A stretch of DNA of 64,000 nt from Prosthecodimorpha hirschii. GTDB taxonomy: Bacteria > Pseudomonadota > Alphaproteobacteria > Rhizobiales > Ancalomicrobiaceae. The notes under the pieces were generated by a model. The model made no database searches. It saw only the letters and a program-made list of their open reading frames with translations, and was not told where the DNA came from. Made by a program: the position numbers and the translations under genes. The stretch spans positions 1,055,961-1,119,960 of the forward strand of contig NZ_LJYW01000001.1 of NCBI RefSeq assembly GCF_001305515.1, given 5' to 3'. Below, one piece after another: positions 7,964 through 16,249 of the stretch; within the stretch, counting starts at the first letter, position 1; each line of letters starts with the position of its first letter.

Positions 7964-9052
7964 ATGCTGAAATTTCTCAGGCGCATGTTCAGACGATGGA
8001 CCCGCCGCCGCCCGCCTGCCGGACGCGCGCCGACCGGAGCCCAGCGGGCGCGGCCGGCGGCCCAGGGCAAGGCCGGCACCGGTCCGCGCAAGAAGGCCCC
8101 GGCCCGGGGTCCGGCCTCGGCCCCAGCCTCGGCCCAGGGTTCGGGTCCGGCCCCAGCCCCGGCCCCGGTTCCGGTCGCCATCCCGTCGCCACCCCCCGGG
8201 CCGGCACAGGCTTCGGGCGCTACGCCGGCCGCGGAGGTCGTCCTGCCTTTCCTGCAAGCGGCCCTGGCCCCGCCGCCACCGCGGCCCGAACCGATGCAGG
8301 GGCCGATGCTGCCCCCGCCGCCCGAGGTCACGACGGCCGAGATCGAGGCCTGGATCGCGCCGCTGCGACCGGTCCCGTCCGGTCACCCGCTGGTGCGATT
8401 CGGCCCGCAGTCGGATGGCGGCTATGTCCTGCCGGACGATCTGGCCGACATCGTCGGCTGCCTGGGCCTTGGTGTCGGCCGCAACGTCGATTTCGAATTT
8501 GCCATCGCCGAGCGCGGCGTCCCGGTGACCTTGGCGGACGGCACCATCGCCCGCCTGCCGCGGATCCATCCGCGCTTCCGCTTCGTCGCACGCAATGTCG
8601 GCGCGGTCGACAACGACCGCATCACGACGATCGGGCGCCTGGCGGCCGACGGCTTTCCGAAGACCGGCGACCTGATCCTGAAGATGGATATCGAGGGCGC
8701 CGAGTTTGCGGCGATCGAAGCCCTGCCGGACGCGGTCCTGTCGCGCTTCCGGATCATCGCCATCGAAGTGCATCACCTGACCCGCGCCCGGCAGGCGCGG
8801 TCCCTTGCCGCCTACCGACGCTTTTTCGACCGGCTGACGCGCGCGCATGCGGTGGTGCATCTGCACCCCAACAACGCCGCGAAGGTGCATGCTCTGGGTG
8901 CCTACGAGATCCCCGACTACCTGGAATTCACCTTCCTGCGCCGCGACCGCCTGGGCCACGGCGATTTCGGGCCGCCGCCGCCGCCCGTCCGCAACGTCCC
9001 CGGCCGGCCGCCGCTGGCGCTGCCCGATTGCTGGCTGCGCCAGCCGGACTGA
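7964..9052 (+). CDS. FkbM-like methyltransferase with long Pro/Ala-rich N-terminal region
   Basis: A 362-residue protein. Residues 1-30 are strongly basic ('MLKFLRRMFRRWTRRRPP'). Residues about 30-125 form a low-complexity Pro/Ala/Gly tract. From about 130 there is an SAM-dependent methyltransferase-like domain: 'GPQSDGGYVLPDD', 'LGLGVGRNVDFEFAIAERG', then 'LILKMDIEGAEFAAIEAL' (the FkbM 'KxDIEGxE' signature) and 'IIAIEVHHL'. FkbM-type enzymes O-methylate sugars or secondary metabolites. The basic N-terminus could bind membrane or nucleic acid. ATG 7964 was chosen because the start at 7829 adds unrelated residues. A hairpin follows. No glycan genes are adjacent, so the substrate is unknown. 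Confidence 0.75.
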   Translation: MLKFLRRMFRRWTRRRPPAGRAPTGAQRARPAAQGKAGTGPRKKAPARGPASAPASAQGSGPAPAPAPVPVAIPSPPPGPAQASGATPAAEVVLPFLQAALAPPPPRPEPMQGPMLPPPPEVTTAEIEAWIAPLRPVPSGHPLVRFGPQSDGGYVLPDDLADIVGCLGLGVGRNVDFEFAIAERGVPVTLADGTIARLPRIHPRFRFVARNVGAVDNDRITTIGRLAADGFPKTGDLILKMDIEGAEFAAIEALPDAVLSRFRIIAIEVHHLTRARQARSLAAYRRFFDRLTRAHAVVHLHPNNAAKVHALGAYEIPDYLEFTFLRRDRLGHGDFGPPPPPVRNVPGRPPLALPDCWLRQPD

Positions 9053-9053
9053 C

Positions 9054-9103
9054 GGCGGCCCGTCCGGTCCCGGTGACAGGGGCGGGTCCGGACGGGCGCC
9101 GCC
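9054..9103. terminator. Hairpin between convergent methyltransferase and SDR genes
   Basis: CCCGTCCGG (9059-9067) pairs with CCGGACGGG (9088-9096), and the stem continues as GGCGG with CCGCC after a two-base bulge. It occupies the whole 55-bp convergent gap. No T run follows, so it may stop or protect both transcripts imperfectly. Confidence 0.5.
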
Positions 9104-9107
9104 TGCG

Positions 9108-9881
9108 TCAGGCGCGATCCAGGCCGAGCAGGCCGCCCGTCGTGAACCCGCCGTCGACGGCCAGGATCTGGCCGGTGATATAAGCCGAGCGGGCCTCGTC
9201 GAGCAGGAACACGTTGGCCTCGGCGATCTCTTCCGCGGTGCCGTAGCGGCGCAGGAGGACGCGCTCGTTCCATTCCTGACGCACCGCAGGCGTGTGGTGG
9301 GCCTGCACCATCGGCGTCTCGATTGGTCCCGGCGCGACGGCGTTGACGCGGATGCCGTAGCGGCCGAGTTCCACGGCCATGATCCGGGTCAGCGTGATCA
9401 CCGCCCCCTTCGAGGCGCCGTAGGCGGACCGTCCGATATTGCCGGGCAGCCCGGACACCGAGGCGATGTTGACGATCGCGCCGCCGCCGGTCCGGCGCAT
9501 CGCCGCGGCGACCGCCTTGGCGACGATGAAGGTGCCGACGACGTTGACCTCGTGGATCTGGCGGAACATGGCCGGTGTGGTCTCGAAGAAGGGCGTGTCG
9601 CGGCCGATGCCGGCCGAATTGACCAGGCCCTTGAGCGGCCCGAGTTCCGCCTCGAAGCCGGCGACAGCATCGGCGACCGCCGTCTCATCGGTGATGTCGG
9701 CGGCCCGGAAGACGGCCGCGCCGCCATGCGTCTCGAACTCGCGATTGGCGCGTGCGACCGCATCCGAATCCCGGTCGACGCCGCCGACGCACCAACCGCC
9801 CGCCAGCAGGGCGCGGACGGTGGCGAGACCGATGCCGGATGCGGCGCCGGTGATGACGGCGACAGGGGTTTGAGACGTCAT
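9108..9881 (-). CDS. SDR family NAD(P)-dependent oxidoreductase
   Basis: A 257-residue classical short-chain dehydrogenase. The cofactor loop is 'VITGAASGIGLATVRALL' (residues 9-26), the structural motif appears as 'LVNSAGIG' (a variant of NNAG), and the active site is Ser in 'IVNIASVSG' with 'YGASK' (Tyr and Lys). The segment 'GIRVNAVAPGPIETPM' is typical. 'GGVDRDSD' after the second strand, with an acidic residue, favours NAD over NADP. The C-terminus, 'AYITGQILAVDGGFTTGG', resembles 3-oxoacyl-ACP/3-hydroxybutyrate dehydrogenase-like proteins, so the substrate cannot be named. It is a single gene on the minus strand, with the min operon on the same strand further upstream. Confidence 0.88.
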   Translation of the reverse strand: MTSQTPVAVITGAASGIGLATVRALLAGGWCVGGVDRDSDAVARANREFETHGGAAVFRAADITDETAVADAVAGFEAELGPLKGLVNSAGIGRDTPFFETTPAMFRQIHEVNVVGTFIVAKAVAAAMRRTGGGAIVNIASVSGLPGNIGRSAYGASKGAVITLTRIMAVELGRYGIRVNAVAPGPIETPMVQAHHTPAVRQEWNERVLLRRYGTAEEIAEANVFLLDEARSAYITGQILAVDGGFTTGGLLGLDRA

Positions 9882-10085
9882 CGGGCGCTCCTATGGTCCA
9901 TATTATGGATCTGTCTTGCTGGAAACCGGGCGCATCTGCCCAAGTCGCCCGCATCTCGTCAACACTCTGGGAGGGCAGGTCTGCCCCTCGGGAAGCGTCG
10001 AAGCGATCCACGATATGGACCTCTGTCGCCGACAGCGGCGGCGGGCCGGAGCCGCGGCAGCGTCTGGCCGGGAGCCCGACGCGAA

Positions 10086-10109
10086 ACGGCCCGGATCGCT
10101 CCGGGCCGT
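10086..10109 (-). terminator. Probable terminator of the minCDE operon
   Basis: ACGGCCCGGA (10086-10095) and TCCGGGCCGT (10100-10109) form a perfect 10-bp stem with a 4-base loop. On the minus strand it lies 53 bp after the minE stop and is followed by TTTCG, a weak T run. Confidence 0.65.
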
Positions 10110-10162
10110 CCGCAGTCTTCGACAGTCGGTTCCTGCGGCCGGTCGGGCCGGCGCCGCGCCCG

Positions 10163-10432
10163 TCAGGCCGCGGTGCCGGTCAGCGCCGGCATCGGGATCT
10201 CGACCTCGATCTCCAGCGTCGAGAGGCCCTGGCCGCGCTCCATGCGGACCTGGACCTTGTCGCGGTCGATCGCCACGTGCTTGGCGATGACGGCCAGGAT
10301 CTCCTCGCGCAGTTCGTAGACCAGGTTGTGCCGGGTGCCGAGCGAGGCGCGCTCGTGGGCCAGCAGGATTTGCAGCCTTTCCCGGGCGACCGGCGCCGCG
10401 TTCGACTTGCGGAACAGATTGAACAGGCTCAT
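10163..10432 (-). CDS. minE: Cell division topological specificity factor MinE
   Basis: An 89-residue MinE, the usual length. It begins with the membrane-targeting and MinD-binding segment ('[28 protein letters not shown]'), followed by the topological specificity domain ('[25 protein letters not shown]' and '[12 protein letters not shown]'). MinE stimulates MinD ATPase and drives pole-to-pole oscillation that places the division site at mid-cell. The start is fixed by the 4-bp ATGA overlap with the minD stop; a longer in-frame extension into minD has no family similarity. It is last in minC-minD-minE and followed by a hairpin. Confidence 0.95.
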   Translation of the reverse strand: MSLFNLFRKSNAAPVARERLQILLAHERASLGTRHNLVYELREEILAVIAKHVAIDRDKVQVRMERGQGLSTLEIEVEIPMPALTGTAA

Positions 10433-11244
10433 GCCGCCTTCCTCCCGAACAGCTTGCCGAACAGGCCCTTGCGATCCGACGGGATGGTCATCGGAACCGC
10501 CTCGCCGCACAGCCGGCGGGCCGCATCCGCATAGGCGCGCGCGGCGGCGGACAGCGGGTTGGCGATGGTGACCGGCGCGCCGAGGTTGGAGGCGCGCAGC
10601 ACCTCCTCGCTTTCGGGCACGATGCCGATCAGCGGGATGGCCAGGATGTCGAGCACGTCGTCGACCTTCAGCATCTCGCCGCGTTCGGCCCGGACCGGGT
10701 CGTAGCGGGTCAGCAGCAGGTGCTTCTCGATATGCTCGCCGGCCTCGGCCTTCACGGTCTTGGAATCGAGCAGGCCGATGATGCGGTCGGAGTCGCGGAC
10801 GGAGGAGACTTCCGGATTGGTCACCACCACGGCGATATCGGCGTGGCGCATGGCCAGCGTCGCGCCGCGCTCGATGCCGGCCGGGCTGTCGCAGATGACC
10901 CAGTCGAAGCTCTGGCGCAGCGCCCGGATCACCACCTCGACGCCTTCCTCGGTCAGCGCATCCTTGTCGCGCGTCTGCGAGGCCGGCAGCAGGTAGAGCG
11001 ACTCGATCCGCTTGTCGCGGATGATCGCCTGGGGCAGCTTGGCGTCACCCCTGACCACGTTGACCAGATCGTAGACGACCCGGCGCTCGGCCCCCATGAC
11101 GAGGTCGAGATTGCGCAGACCGACGTCGAAGTCGACCACGATGACGTTCTGCCCCGTCCGGGCGAGCGCCGCACCCAGTGCCGCCGTTGACGTCGTCTTG
11201 CCGACGCCTCCCTTGCCCGACGTGACAACCAGAACCGTACCCAT
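10429..11244 (-). CDS. minD: Septum site-determining ATPase MinD
   Basis: A 271-residue ParA/MinD-type ATPase. The deviant Walker A is '[13 protein letters not shown]' (residues 10-22). '[14 protein letters not shown]', '[13 protein letters not shown]' and '[16 protein letters not shown]' follow in the expected order. The C-terminus, '[13 protein letters not shown]', is an amphipathic basic helix that binds membrane. It recruits MinC to the membrane to block FtsZ assembly near the poles and is displaced by MinE. It lies 24 bp after the minC stop and overlaps minE by 4 bp, so the three are one transcription unit. Confidence 0.96.
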   Translation of the reverse strand: MGTVLVVTSGKGGVGKTTSTAALGAALARTGQNVIVVDFDVGLRNLDLVMGAERRVVYDLVNVVRGDAKLPQAIIRDKRIESLYLLPASQTRDKDALTEEGVEVVIRALRQSFDWVICDSPAGIERGATLAMRHADIAVVVTNPEVSSVRDSDRIIGLLDSKTVKAEAGEHIEKHLLLTRYDPVRAERGEMLKVDDVLDILAIPLIGIVPESEEVLRASNLGAPVTIANPLSAAARAYADAARRLCGEAVPMTIPSDRKGLFGKLFGRKAA

Positions 11245-11268
11245 GTCGCACCCCTTTCCAAAACGATG

Positions 11269-11988
11269 TCACGCCAGAACGGCTGTCTCGATCTTGTCGT
11301 CCTGAAGCCAGGCCTGGACGGCCTTGCCTCTGAGGCCGGCCGGCATGTCTTCGGCGGTCCGGTAGAGACCGTCGATGGCGACCAGTTCGGCCTCGAATCG
11401 GCGCGCGAAGATGCGCGCCTTGGAGTTTCCGGTCGCCCCGGCCACCGCCCGGCCGCGCAGCGCGCCGTAGACGTGGATCGAACCGCCGGCGACGATTTCG
11501 GCGCCGGAGGCGACCGAGCCGATGATGGTCACGTCGCCCTCGGCATAGATGGTCTGGCCGGAGCGGACGGGCGTCTCGATGAACAGATTGCCGCTCTGCT
11601 GGCGGGTCTCGACGGCGGCAGGCGTCTGGGGAGGCGCCTCGCCGTTGACGGCGGCCGGCACCTCGACCGCGCTGGCGCTGCGCCCACCGGTCACCGCCGG
11701 CGGCAGCCCCGGCCCGAGCCATTCGGGCTTGGCGCCGTCGATGCCCATGACGCGGATGCCGAGCTTCTCGAGCTTGCCGACGATCAGCACGACATCGCGC
11801 ATGTGTTCGCAGCAGGCGGAGACATCGAGGATGACGGGCTTGCCGGCGAAGAAGCCGGGCGAGCGCGTCAGCCATTCGGACAGCTGCTGGCACCACGGCT
11901 CGACCGGGAAGACAGGCTCGAGCACGAAGGCCATGAAGGACCGCCCCCGGAACCTGATGGCTTGAGCTTCCTTGACGTGTGTGTTCAC
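11269..11988 (-). CDS. minC: Septum formation inhibitor MinC
   Basis: A 239-residue MinC. The N-terminal FtsZ-inhibiting domain (about 1-100) includes 'FAGKPVILDVSACCEH', and a linker rich in Ala, Pro and Thr follows. The C-terminal beta-helix domain (about 135-239) contains 'VRSGQTIYAEGDVTIIGSVASGAEIVAGGSIHVYG', the 'RGRAVAG' region that contacts MinD, and 'ARIFARRFEAELVAIDGLYRTAED'. It is the first gene of minCDE. A consensus CtrA site 46 bp upstream of the start suggests cell-cycle control of the operon. Confidence 0.95.
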   Translation of the reverse strand: MNTHVKEAQAIRFRGRSFMAFVLEPVFPVEPWCQQLSEWLTRSPGFFAGKPVILDVSACCEHMRDVVLIVGKLEKLGIRVMGIDGAKPEWLGPGLPPAVTGGRSASAVEVPAAVNGEAPPQTPAAVETRQQSGNLFIETPVRSGQTIYAEGDVTIIGSVASGAEIVAGGSIHVYGALRGRAVAGATGNSKARIFARRFEAELVAIDGLYRTAEDMPAGLRGKAVQAWLQDDKIETAVLA

Positions 11989-12319
11989 CGAATCCGCTCC
12001 CTACCCCGCAGATCCGATTTCGAGCCGCTATAGTTAAAGGTTGGTTAACAGGTAAGGTATCCTTAACGTTTTCTGCCAAATCCTTAACGAGCCGGCTCGG
12101 CACCGTGGCGCCGGCGGAACAGCACCCGAGCTCAAGCCACCCCCATCCGGTACTGCGGCCAGGCGGGTCCGCGCCATGCGCCGGCTCCGCATCGCCCTGC
12201 TCCCTTGCAGATATCTCCTATCCGGCCGGCCGCCTTTCCCCCCCGCTCCCGGCCCGCTATGGTCCGGCGCGATGAAGACCGCCCCGATTTCCCCCGAGAC
12301 GAGCCGCCGCAACACCGCC
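11989..12319. other. Divergent control region between minC and the hydrolase gene
   Basis: The 330-bp gap between minC and the hydrolase gene. Bases 12025-12090 are AT-richer than the flanks and contain a perfect CtrA box, the short inverted repeat TAAGG-TAT-CCTTA (12052-12064) and two further TTAAC half-sites at 12063 and 12084. The rest, to 12319, is GC-rich, with an in-frame alternative start for the hydrolase at 12272. Confidence 0.6.
12034..12049 (-). promoter_or_regulatory. Consensus CtrA-binding site in the minCDE promoter
   Basis: TTAA (12034-12037), seven bases, TTAAC (12045-12049): an exact match to the full CtrA recognition sequence TTAA-N7-TTAAC. It sits 46-61 bp upstream of the minC start. 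In rhizobia such as Sinorhizobium meliloti, CtrA is reported, to my recollection, to control min genes, so regulation here would fit. No binding data exist for this sequence. Confidence 0.7.
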
Positions 12320-13081
12320 ATGGATGCCTTTCTTTCCGACGGAATCCCGATCGCCTATCTGGACGAGGGTCCGCGCGACGGCGATCCGATCCTGCTGATC
12401 CACGGCTTCGCGTCGACCGCGCATGTCAACTGGGTCTATCCGGGCTGGGTCAAGCTGCTCGCCGGCGACGGCCGCCGGGTGATCGCGGTCGACAACCGCG
12501 GCCACGGCGAGAGCGGCAAGCCGACCGATCCGCGCGCCTTCCACTCGCGCACCATGATGGCCGAGGACATGGTCCGCCTGCTCGACCATCTGGAGATCGA
12601 CCGGGCCGACGTGATGGGCTACTCGATGGGCGCCTGGATTTCCGCCTATCTGGCGATCGACCACCCCGAGCGGGTCCGCTCGGTGGTGTTCGGCGGCCTT
12701 GCCTCGGCGATGGTCGAGGGGATCGGCGGCCAGGAGACCATCGCGGAGGCCTTGGAGACCGAGGACGAGGCCTCGATCACCAGCGCCAAGGGCCGCGCCT
12801 ACCGCGCCTTCGCCATCCAGACCCGCTCCGACCGGCGCGCGCTCGCCGCCTGCATGCGCGGCTCGCGCCAGCCGGTGCCGCGCGAGGCGCTGGCGCAGTT
12901 GACGATGCCGGTGCTGATCGCGGTCGGCACCAAGGACGACGTGGCCGGCTCGGTGGAGGAGCTCGCCGCCCTGATCCCGCACGCGCAGGTGCTGCCGATC
13001 CCCGACCGCGACCACATGCTGGCGGTCGGCGACCGGACCTACAAGGAGGGCGTGCTCGCCTTCCTGGGCGACCGGCCGTGA
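12320..13081 (+). CDS. Alpha/beta hydrolase
   Basis: A 253-residue alpha/beta-hydrolase. The oxyanion segment is 'LLIHGFAS' (about residues 26-33), 'VIAVDNRGHGESGKP' follows strand 4, and the nucleophile Ser is in 'VMGYSMGAW'. The Asp is likely in 'VGTKDDVAGS' and the His in 'IPDRDHMLAVGDR', giving a full triad. The ATG at 12320 ('MDAFLSDGIPIAYLDEG') matches the family start better than the in-frame ATG at 12272. It overlaps the next hydrolase gene by four bases (GTGA), so the two are translationally coupled. Possible esterase or lactonase; the substrate cannot be read from sequence. Confidence 0.85.
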   Translation: MDAFLSDGIPIAYLDEGPRDGDPILLIHGFASTAHVNWVYPGWVKLLAGDGRRVIAVDNRGHGESGKPTDPRAFHSRTMMAEDMVRLLDHLEIDRADVMGYSMGAWISAYLAIDHPERVRSVVFGGLASAMVEGIGGQETIAEALETEDEASITSAKGRAYRAFAIQTRSDRRALAACMRGSRQPVPREALAQLTMPVLIAVGTKDDVAGSVEELAALIPHAQVLPIPDRDHMLAVGDRTYKEGVLAFLGDRP

Positions 13082-13947
13082 CCCGCCCGCATCCGATCGC
13101 CTTCACCGGCTTCGAGGGCAACCGTCTGGTCGGCGACCTCTACGAGGCCGCCGCCAAGGACGCGCCGGTGGCGCTCTTTCTCCACGGCGGCGGCCAGACC
13201 CGGCACGCCTGGCGCGGCACCGAGCGGCGCGTGGCCGAAGAGGGCTTCACCGCGATCGCCTACGACCATCGCGGCCATGGCGACAGCGAATGGCCGGCGT
13301 CGGGCCTTTACGGCTTTCCCGATTGCGCGCGCGACCTGATCGAGGTCACCCACCAGATCGAGGCGCGCTTCGGGCGGCGGCCGATCGCGATCGGTGCCTC
13401 GCTCGGCGGCATCTCGGGCATGCTGGCGGCCGGCGAGACCGACCCCTGCGTGCTCAGCGCGCTGGTGCTGGTCGACGTGGCGCCGCGGGTCAATCTCGAC
13501 GGCGTCGCCCGCATCCTCGGCTTCATGGGCGAGCGGGTCGCGGAGGGCTTCGGCTCGATCGAGGAGGCCGCCGCTGCGGTCGCCGCCTATCTGCCCCATC
13601 GCAAGCCGCCGCGTTCGCTCGAGGGGCTGAAGAAGAACCTGCGCCTGCATGCCGACGGCCGCTGGCGCTGGCACTGGGATCCGCGCTTCCTGACCGGCCC
13701 CTCGCACGACCCGGCCTTCACGGCGCGGCTGGAGGCGGCGGTCACGAAGGCGCCGATCCCGATGCTGCTCGTCCGCGGCGCGCGTTCCGAACTTTTGCAG
13801 GAGGAGCATGCCCGGGCCTTCCGCGACCTCGTCCCGTCTGCGGCCTATGCGGACGTGACCGGCGCCGGCCACATGGTTGCGGGTGATCGCAACGACGCCT
13901 TCGCGGATGCGGTGATCGGGTTCCTGCGCACGCTGAAGACCGGTTGA
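13078..13947 (+). CDS. Second alpha/beta hydrolase, coupled to the first
   Basis: A 289-residue alpha/beta-hydrolase distinct from its neighbour. It has 'ALFLHGGGQTRHAWR' (oxyanion region), 'AIAYDHRGHGDSEWP', nucleophile Ser in 'AIGASLGGISG', an acidic residue near 'LLVRGARSEL' and His in 'VTGAGHMVAGDRND'. 'HGGGQTRHAW' resembles peroxidase-like and epoxide hydrolase-like members. The start is the GTG at 13078, which overlaps the previous stop (GTGA); no ATG lies near. It is followed by an MFS carrier gene 17 bp on, suggesting a three-gene operon for uptake or export and hydrolysis of one compound. Confidence 0.85.
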   Translation: MTRPHPIAFTGFEGNRLVGDLYEAAAKDAPVALFLHGGGQTRHAWRGTERRVAEEGFTAIAYDHRGHGDSEWPASGLYGFPDCARDLIEVTHQIEARFGRRPIAIGASLGGISGMLAAGETDPCVLSALVLVDVAPRVNLDGVARILGFMGERVAEGFGSIEEAAAAVAAYLPHRKPPRSLEGLKKNLRLHADGRWRWHWDPRFLTGPSHDPAFTARLEAAVTKAPIPMLLVRGARSELLQEEHARAFRDLVPSAAYADVTGAGHMVAGDRNDAFADAVIGFLRTLKTG

Positions 13948-13964
13948 GACGGCGGGGCCAGGCC

Positions 13965-15146
13965 ATGGATCGGATCGCCCCGCGTGACGGCCTGCCGCTC
14001 CTCATCGCCCTCGCGGCCGCGCAGATCGTCGGCTGGGGCAGCCTCGGCTTCCCGTCCGTCTTGGCGCCCGGCATGGCCCCCGCCCTCGGCATGGACCTGA
14101 CCGGCCTCTTCGCCGGCCCGTCGGCCATGTTCGTCGCCATGGCCTTCGCGTCGCCGGTCCTGGCACCGGCCTTCCGCCGCTTCGGCGCCGGTCGGGTGAT
14201 GACGGCCGGCGCGACCGTGATGGCGCTTGCCATGGCGGCGCTCGGCCTGGCCGCAGGACCGGTCTCGTATTTTCTATGCTGGATCGCCCTCGGCTGCGGC
14301 GGTGCCGCCTCGCTGACGACGGCGGCCCATATCGCTCTGTCCCAGTTGCGCGGCAGCCAGGCCAAAGCGGGAATCGCGACGCTGATGGTGATGACCGGCC
14401 TTTCGGGCAGCCTCTTCTGGCCGATCACCGGCTGGCTCGGGGCGCAGTTCGGCTGGCGCAGCACCTGCTTCGTCCTGGCGGGACTGATCGCCAGCCTGTG
14501 CGTGCCCATCTATGCCTGGATGGCCGCACCGACGCGACAGGCGGCCGATCGCCAGGACACGGCCGCGCCCGCCGGCGAGCGGCCGTCGCGCGGCGTGTTC
14601 GTCCTGATGACGGCGGGAATCGCCCTGAACAGCTGCGTCTCGTTCGGGTTCGGGGCCGTCGGCATCCAGTTGTTCTCGTCGCTTGGCCTGCCATCCGCGC
14701 AGGCGATCGCCCTCGCCTCCGCCATGGGGGTCATCCAGGTCGCGGCGCGGGCGCTCGATCTCGCCTTCGGCGGCCGCCTGGACGCCGCGGCCCTATGCCG
14801 GCTCGCCACGGCAGCGGTGGTGGCCGCCATGGCCATGCTGGCCCTGTTCGGCGCCGGGGCGGCGATGCTGACCGCCTTCGCGCTCGTCTACGGCATGGCC
14901 AGCGGCCTTCTGGCCGTGACCCGGTCGACGCTGCCGCTGCTCTATTACGACAAGGCGGCCTTCACCACGGCAATGTCCCGGATCGCCCTGCCGCTCAACA
15001 TCCTGATCGCCGCGGCGCCGCCGGCTTTCGCCGGACTGCTGGTCCAGGCCGGCGCGACCGGCGTGCTGGCGACCAGCGCGCTGTTCGCCGGCCTCGCCCT
15101 GATCGCCCTCCTGCTCCTGCCCGCCCCGCCGGTCGGCACCCGATAG
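13965..15146 (+). CDS. MFS transporter
   Basis: A 393-residue protein with 12 predicted membrane helices and no signal peptide, typical of the major facilitator superfamily. The first helix is 'LPLLIALAAAQIVGWGSLGF', and a central loop ('APTRQAADRQDTAAPAGE') separates the two six-helix halves. The length and the 'AQIVGWG' start place it among small monocarboxylate/unknown-substrate carriers. The ATG at 13965 is preferred to a TTG at 13944 that overlaps the previous stop. Last gene of the hydrolase-hydrolase-MFS group. A small CGGGG-AAAT-CCCCG hairpin (15157-15170) separates it from the convergent MBL gene. Confidence 0.85.
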   Translation: MDRIAPRDGLPLLIALAAAQIVGWGSLGFPSVLAPGMAPALGMDLTGLFAGPSAMFVAMAFASPVLAPAFRRFGAGRVMTAGATVMALAMAALGLAAGPVSYFLCWIALGCGGAASLTTAAHIALSQLRGSQAKAGIATLMVMTGLSGSLFWPITGWLGAQFGWRSTCFVLAGLIASLCVPIYAWMAAPTRQAADRQDTAAPAGERPSRGVFVLMTAGIALNSCVSFGFGAVGIQLFSSLGLPSAQAIALASAMGVIQVAARALDLAFGGRLDAAALCRLATAAVVAAMAMLALFGAGAAMLTAFALVYGMASGLLAVTRSTLPLLYYDKAAFTTAMSRIALPLNILIAAAPPAFAGLLVQAGATGVLATSALFAGLALIALLLLPAPPVGTR

Positions 15147-15156
15147 AGAGCCCGAT

Positions 15157-15170
15157 CGGGGAAATCCCCG
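15157..15170. terminator. Small hairpin between convergent genes
   Basis: CGGGG-AAAT-CCCCG fills most of the 24-bp gap between the MFS stop and the stop of the MBL-fold gene. The stem is short and has no T run, so the terminator call is modest. Confidence 0.4.
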
Positions 15171-16166
15171 TCAGGGCGCGGAGGTCAGGTCCAGCACGCC
15201 GCCCGGCCTCTGCACCCGGAAGCGTTCGGGCGCGATTCCGGCCGCCGCCAGGGCTTCGCCGAGCGCGCGCGGCGGTTCCTCGATGCCTTCGTTGGTCAGC
15301 CGGAAGGTGCCCCAATGATGGGCGAGCGCCCGGTCGGCGCCGCAGTCGCGCAGGATGCGGACGGCCTCCTCCGGGTTGACATGCTGGTCGCGCATGAACC
15401 AGCGCGGCTCGTAGGCGCCGATCGGCAGGATGGCGAGGCGGATATGCGGGAACAGCCGGCCGGCCTCGCGGAACAGCGCGCCGTCGCGGTAGCCGGTATC
15501 GGCGATGTGGTAGATGGCGCCGGCCGGCGTCTCGATCATGAAGGCAGCCCAGAGCGCCATCAGCCGGTCGCCGAGCCCGCGCGCCGACCAGTGATGCGAC
15601 GGCAGGAAATGGACCGCGAGGCCGTCGCCGAGCGACACGCGCGCGCCCCAGTCATGGGTCTCGGCCGTCAGTTCGGAATCGGCACCGACCAGAATGCGGT
15701 CGTTGCCGAGCGGGGTGATCAGCCGGAAGCCGTGCCGGCGGCGCAGGCGCGACAGCGTGGCGATGTCCATGTGGTCGTAGTGGTTGTGGCTGACCAGCAC
15801 GATGTCGATCGGCGGCAGATCCTCGAAGCGGATGCCGGGCGGGTTGACGCGCTTCGGCCCGGCCCAGGCGACCGGGCTTGCCCGCTCCGACCAGACCGGA
15901 TCGATCAGGATGTTCAGCCCGAAGGTCTGGATCAGCACCGAGGCATGGCCGATCGAGGTGACGCGCAGGCCCGATCCGGCGACCCGCACCGGCGGCACGT
16001 CGAAGGGCTCGCCCGGATAGGCCTTCGGCCAGGCCACCTTGCCGCCGCCGAACTGCCATTTCAGGAGGTCGGTGCGCGACTTGTTGAACGGATGGCCGGG
16101 ACTGAAGAAGCGCGTGCCGTCGAAGTGATCGGAGGTCGGTCCGGAATAATAGCGATTGGTCGGCAT
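15171..16166 (-). CDS. MBL-fold metallohydrolase (NAPE-PLD/UlaG-like)
   Basis: A 331-residue zinc hydrolase of the metallo-beta-lactamase fold. The metal motif 'SHNHYDHMD' supplies His127, His129, Asp131 and His132. Further ligands are in 'SHHWSARG' and 'HIADTGYRD'. The N-terminal stretch ('YYSGPTSDHFDGTRFFSPGHP') and 'ASVLIQTFGLNILIDPVWSERASP' match the N-acyl-phosphatidylethanolamine phospholipase D-like bacterial group. No signal peptide. Phospholipid or a related phosphodiester is a possible substrate by family, but unproven. It stands alone, convergent with the MFS gene and divergent from the GNAT gene. Confidence 0.87.
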   Translation of the reverse strand: MPTNRYYSGPTSDHFDGTRFFSPGHPFNKSRTDLLKWQFGGGKVAWPKAYPGEPFDVPPVRVAGSGLRVTSIGHASVLIQTFGLNILIDPVWSERASPVAWAGPKRVNPPGIRFEDLPPIDIVLVSHNHYDHMDIATLSRLRRRHGFRLITPLGNDRILVGADSELTAETHDWGARVSLGDGLAVHFLPSHHWSARGLGDRLMALWAAFMIETPAGAIYHIADTGYRDGALFREAGRLFPHIRLAILPIGAYEPRWFMRDQHVNPEEAVRILRDCGADRALAHHWGTFRLTNEGIEEPPRALGEALAAAGIAPERFRVQRPGGVLDLTSAP

Positions 16167-16249
16167 CGGGCCTCGCGCGAAAGACGGGTCGGAACCGATC
16201 AGATCGGGTCTTCACAGCGTCCCGTCAACATGGCTTGCTGCCGGCCGTC

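Noticed and set aside
12205-13077. An N-terminal extension joining the second hydrolase to the first in another frame
   Set aside because: That frame overlaps the first hydrolase gene and encodes Arg/Asp/Gly-rich sequence. The GTG at 13078 gives a normal hydrolase start.
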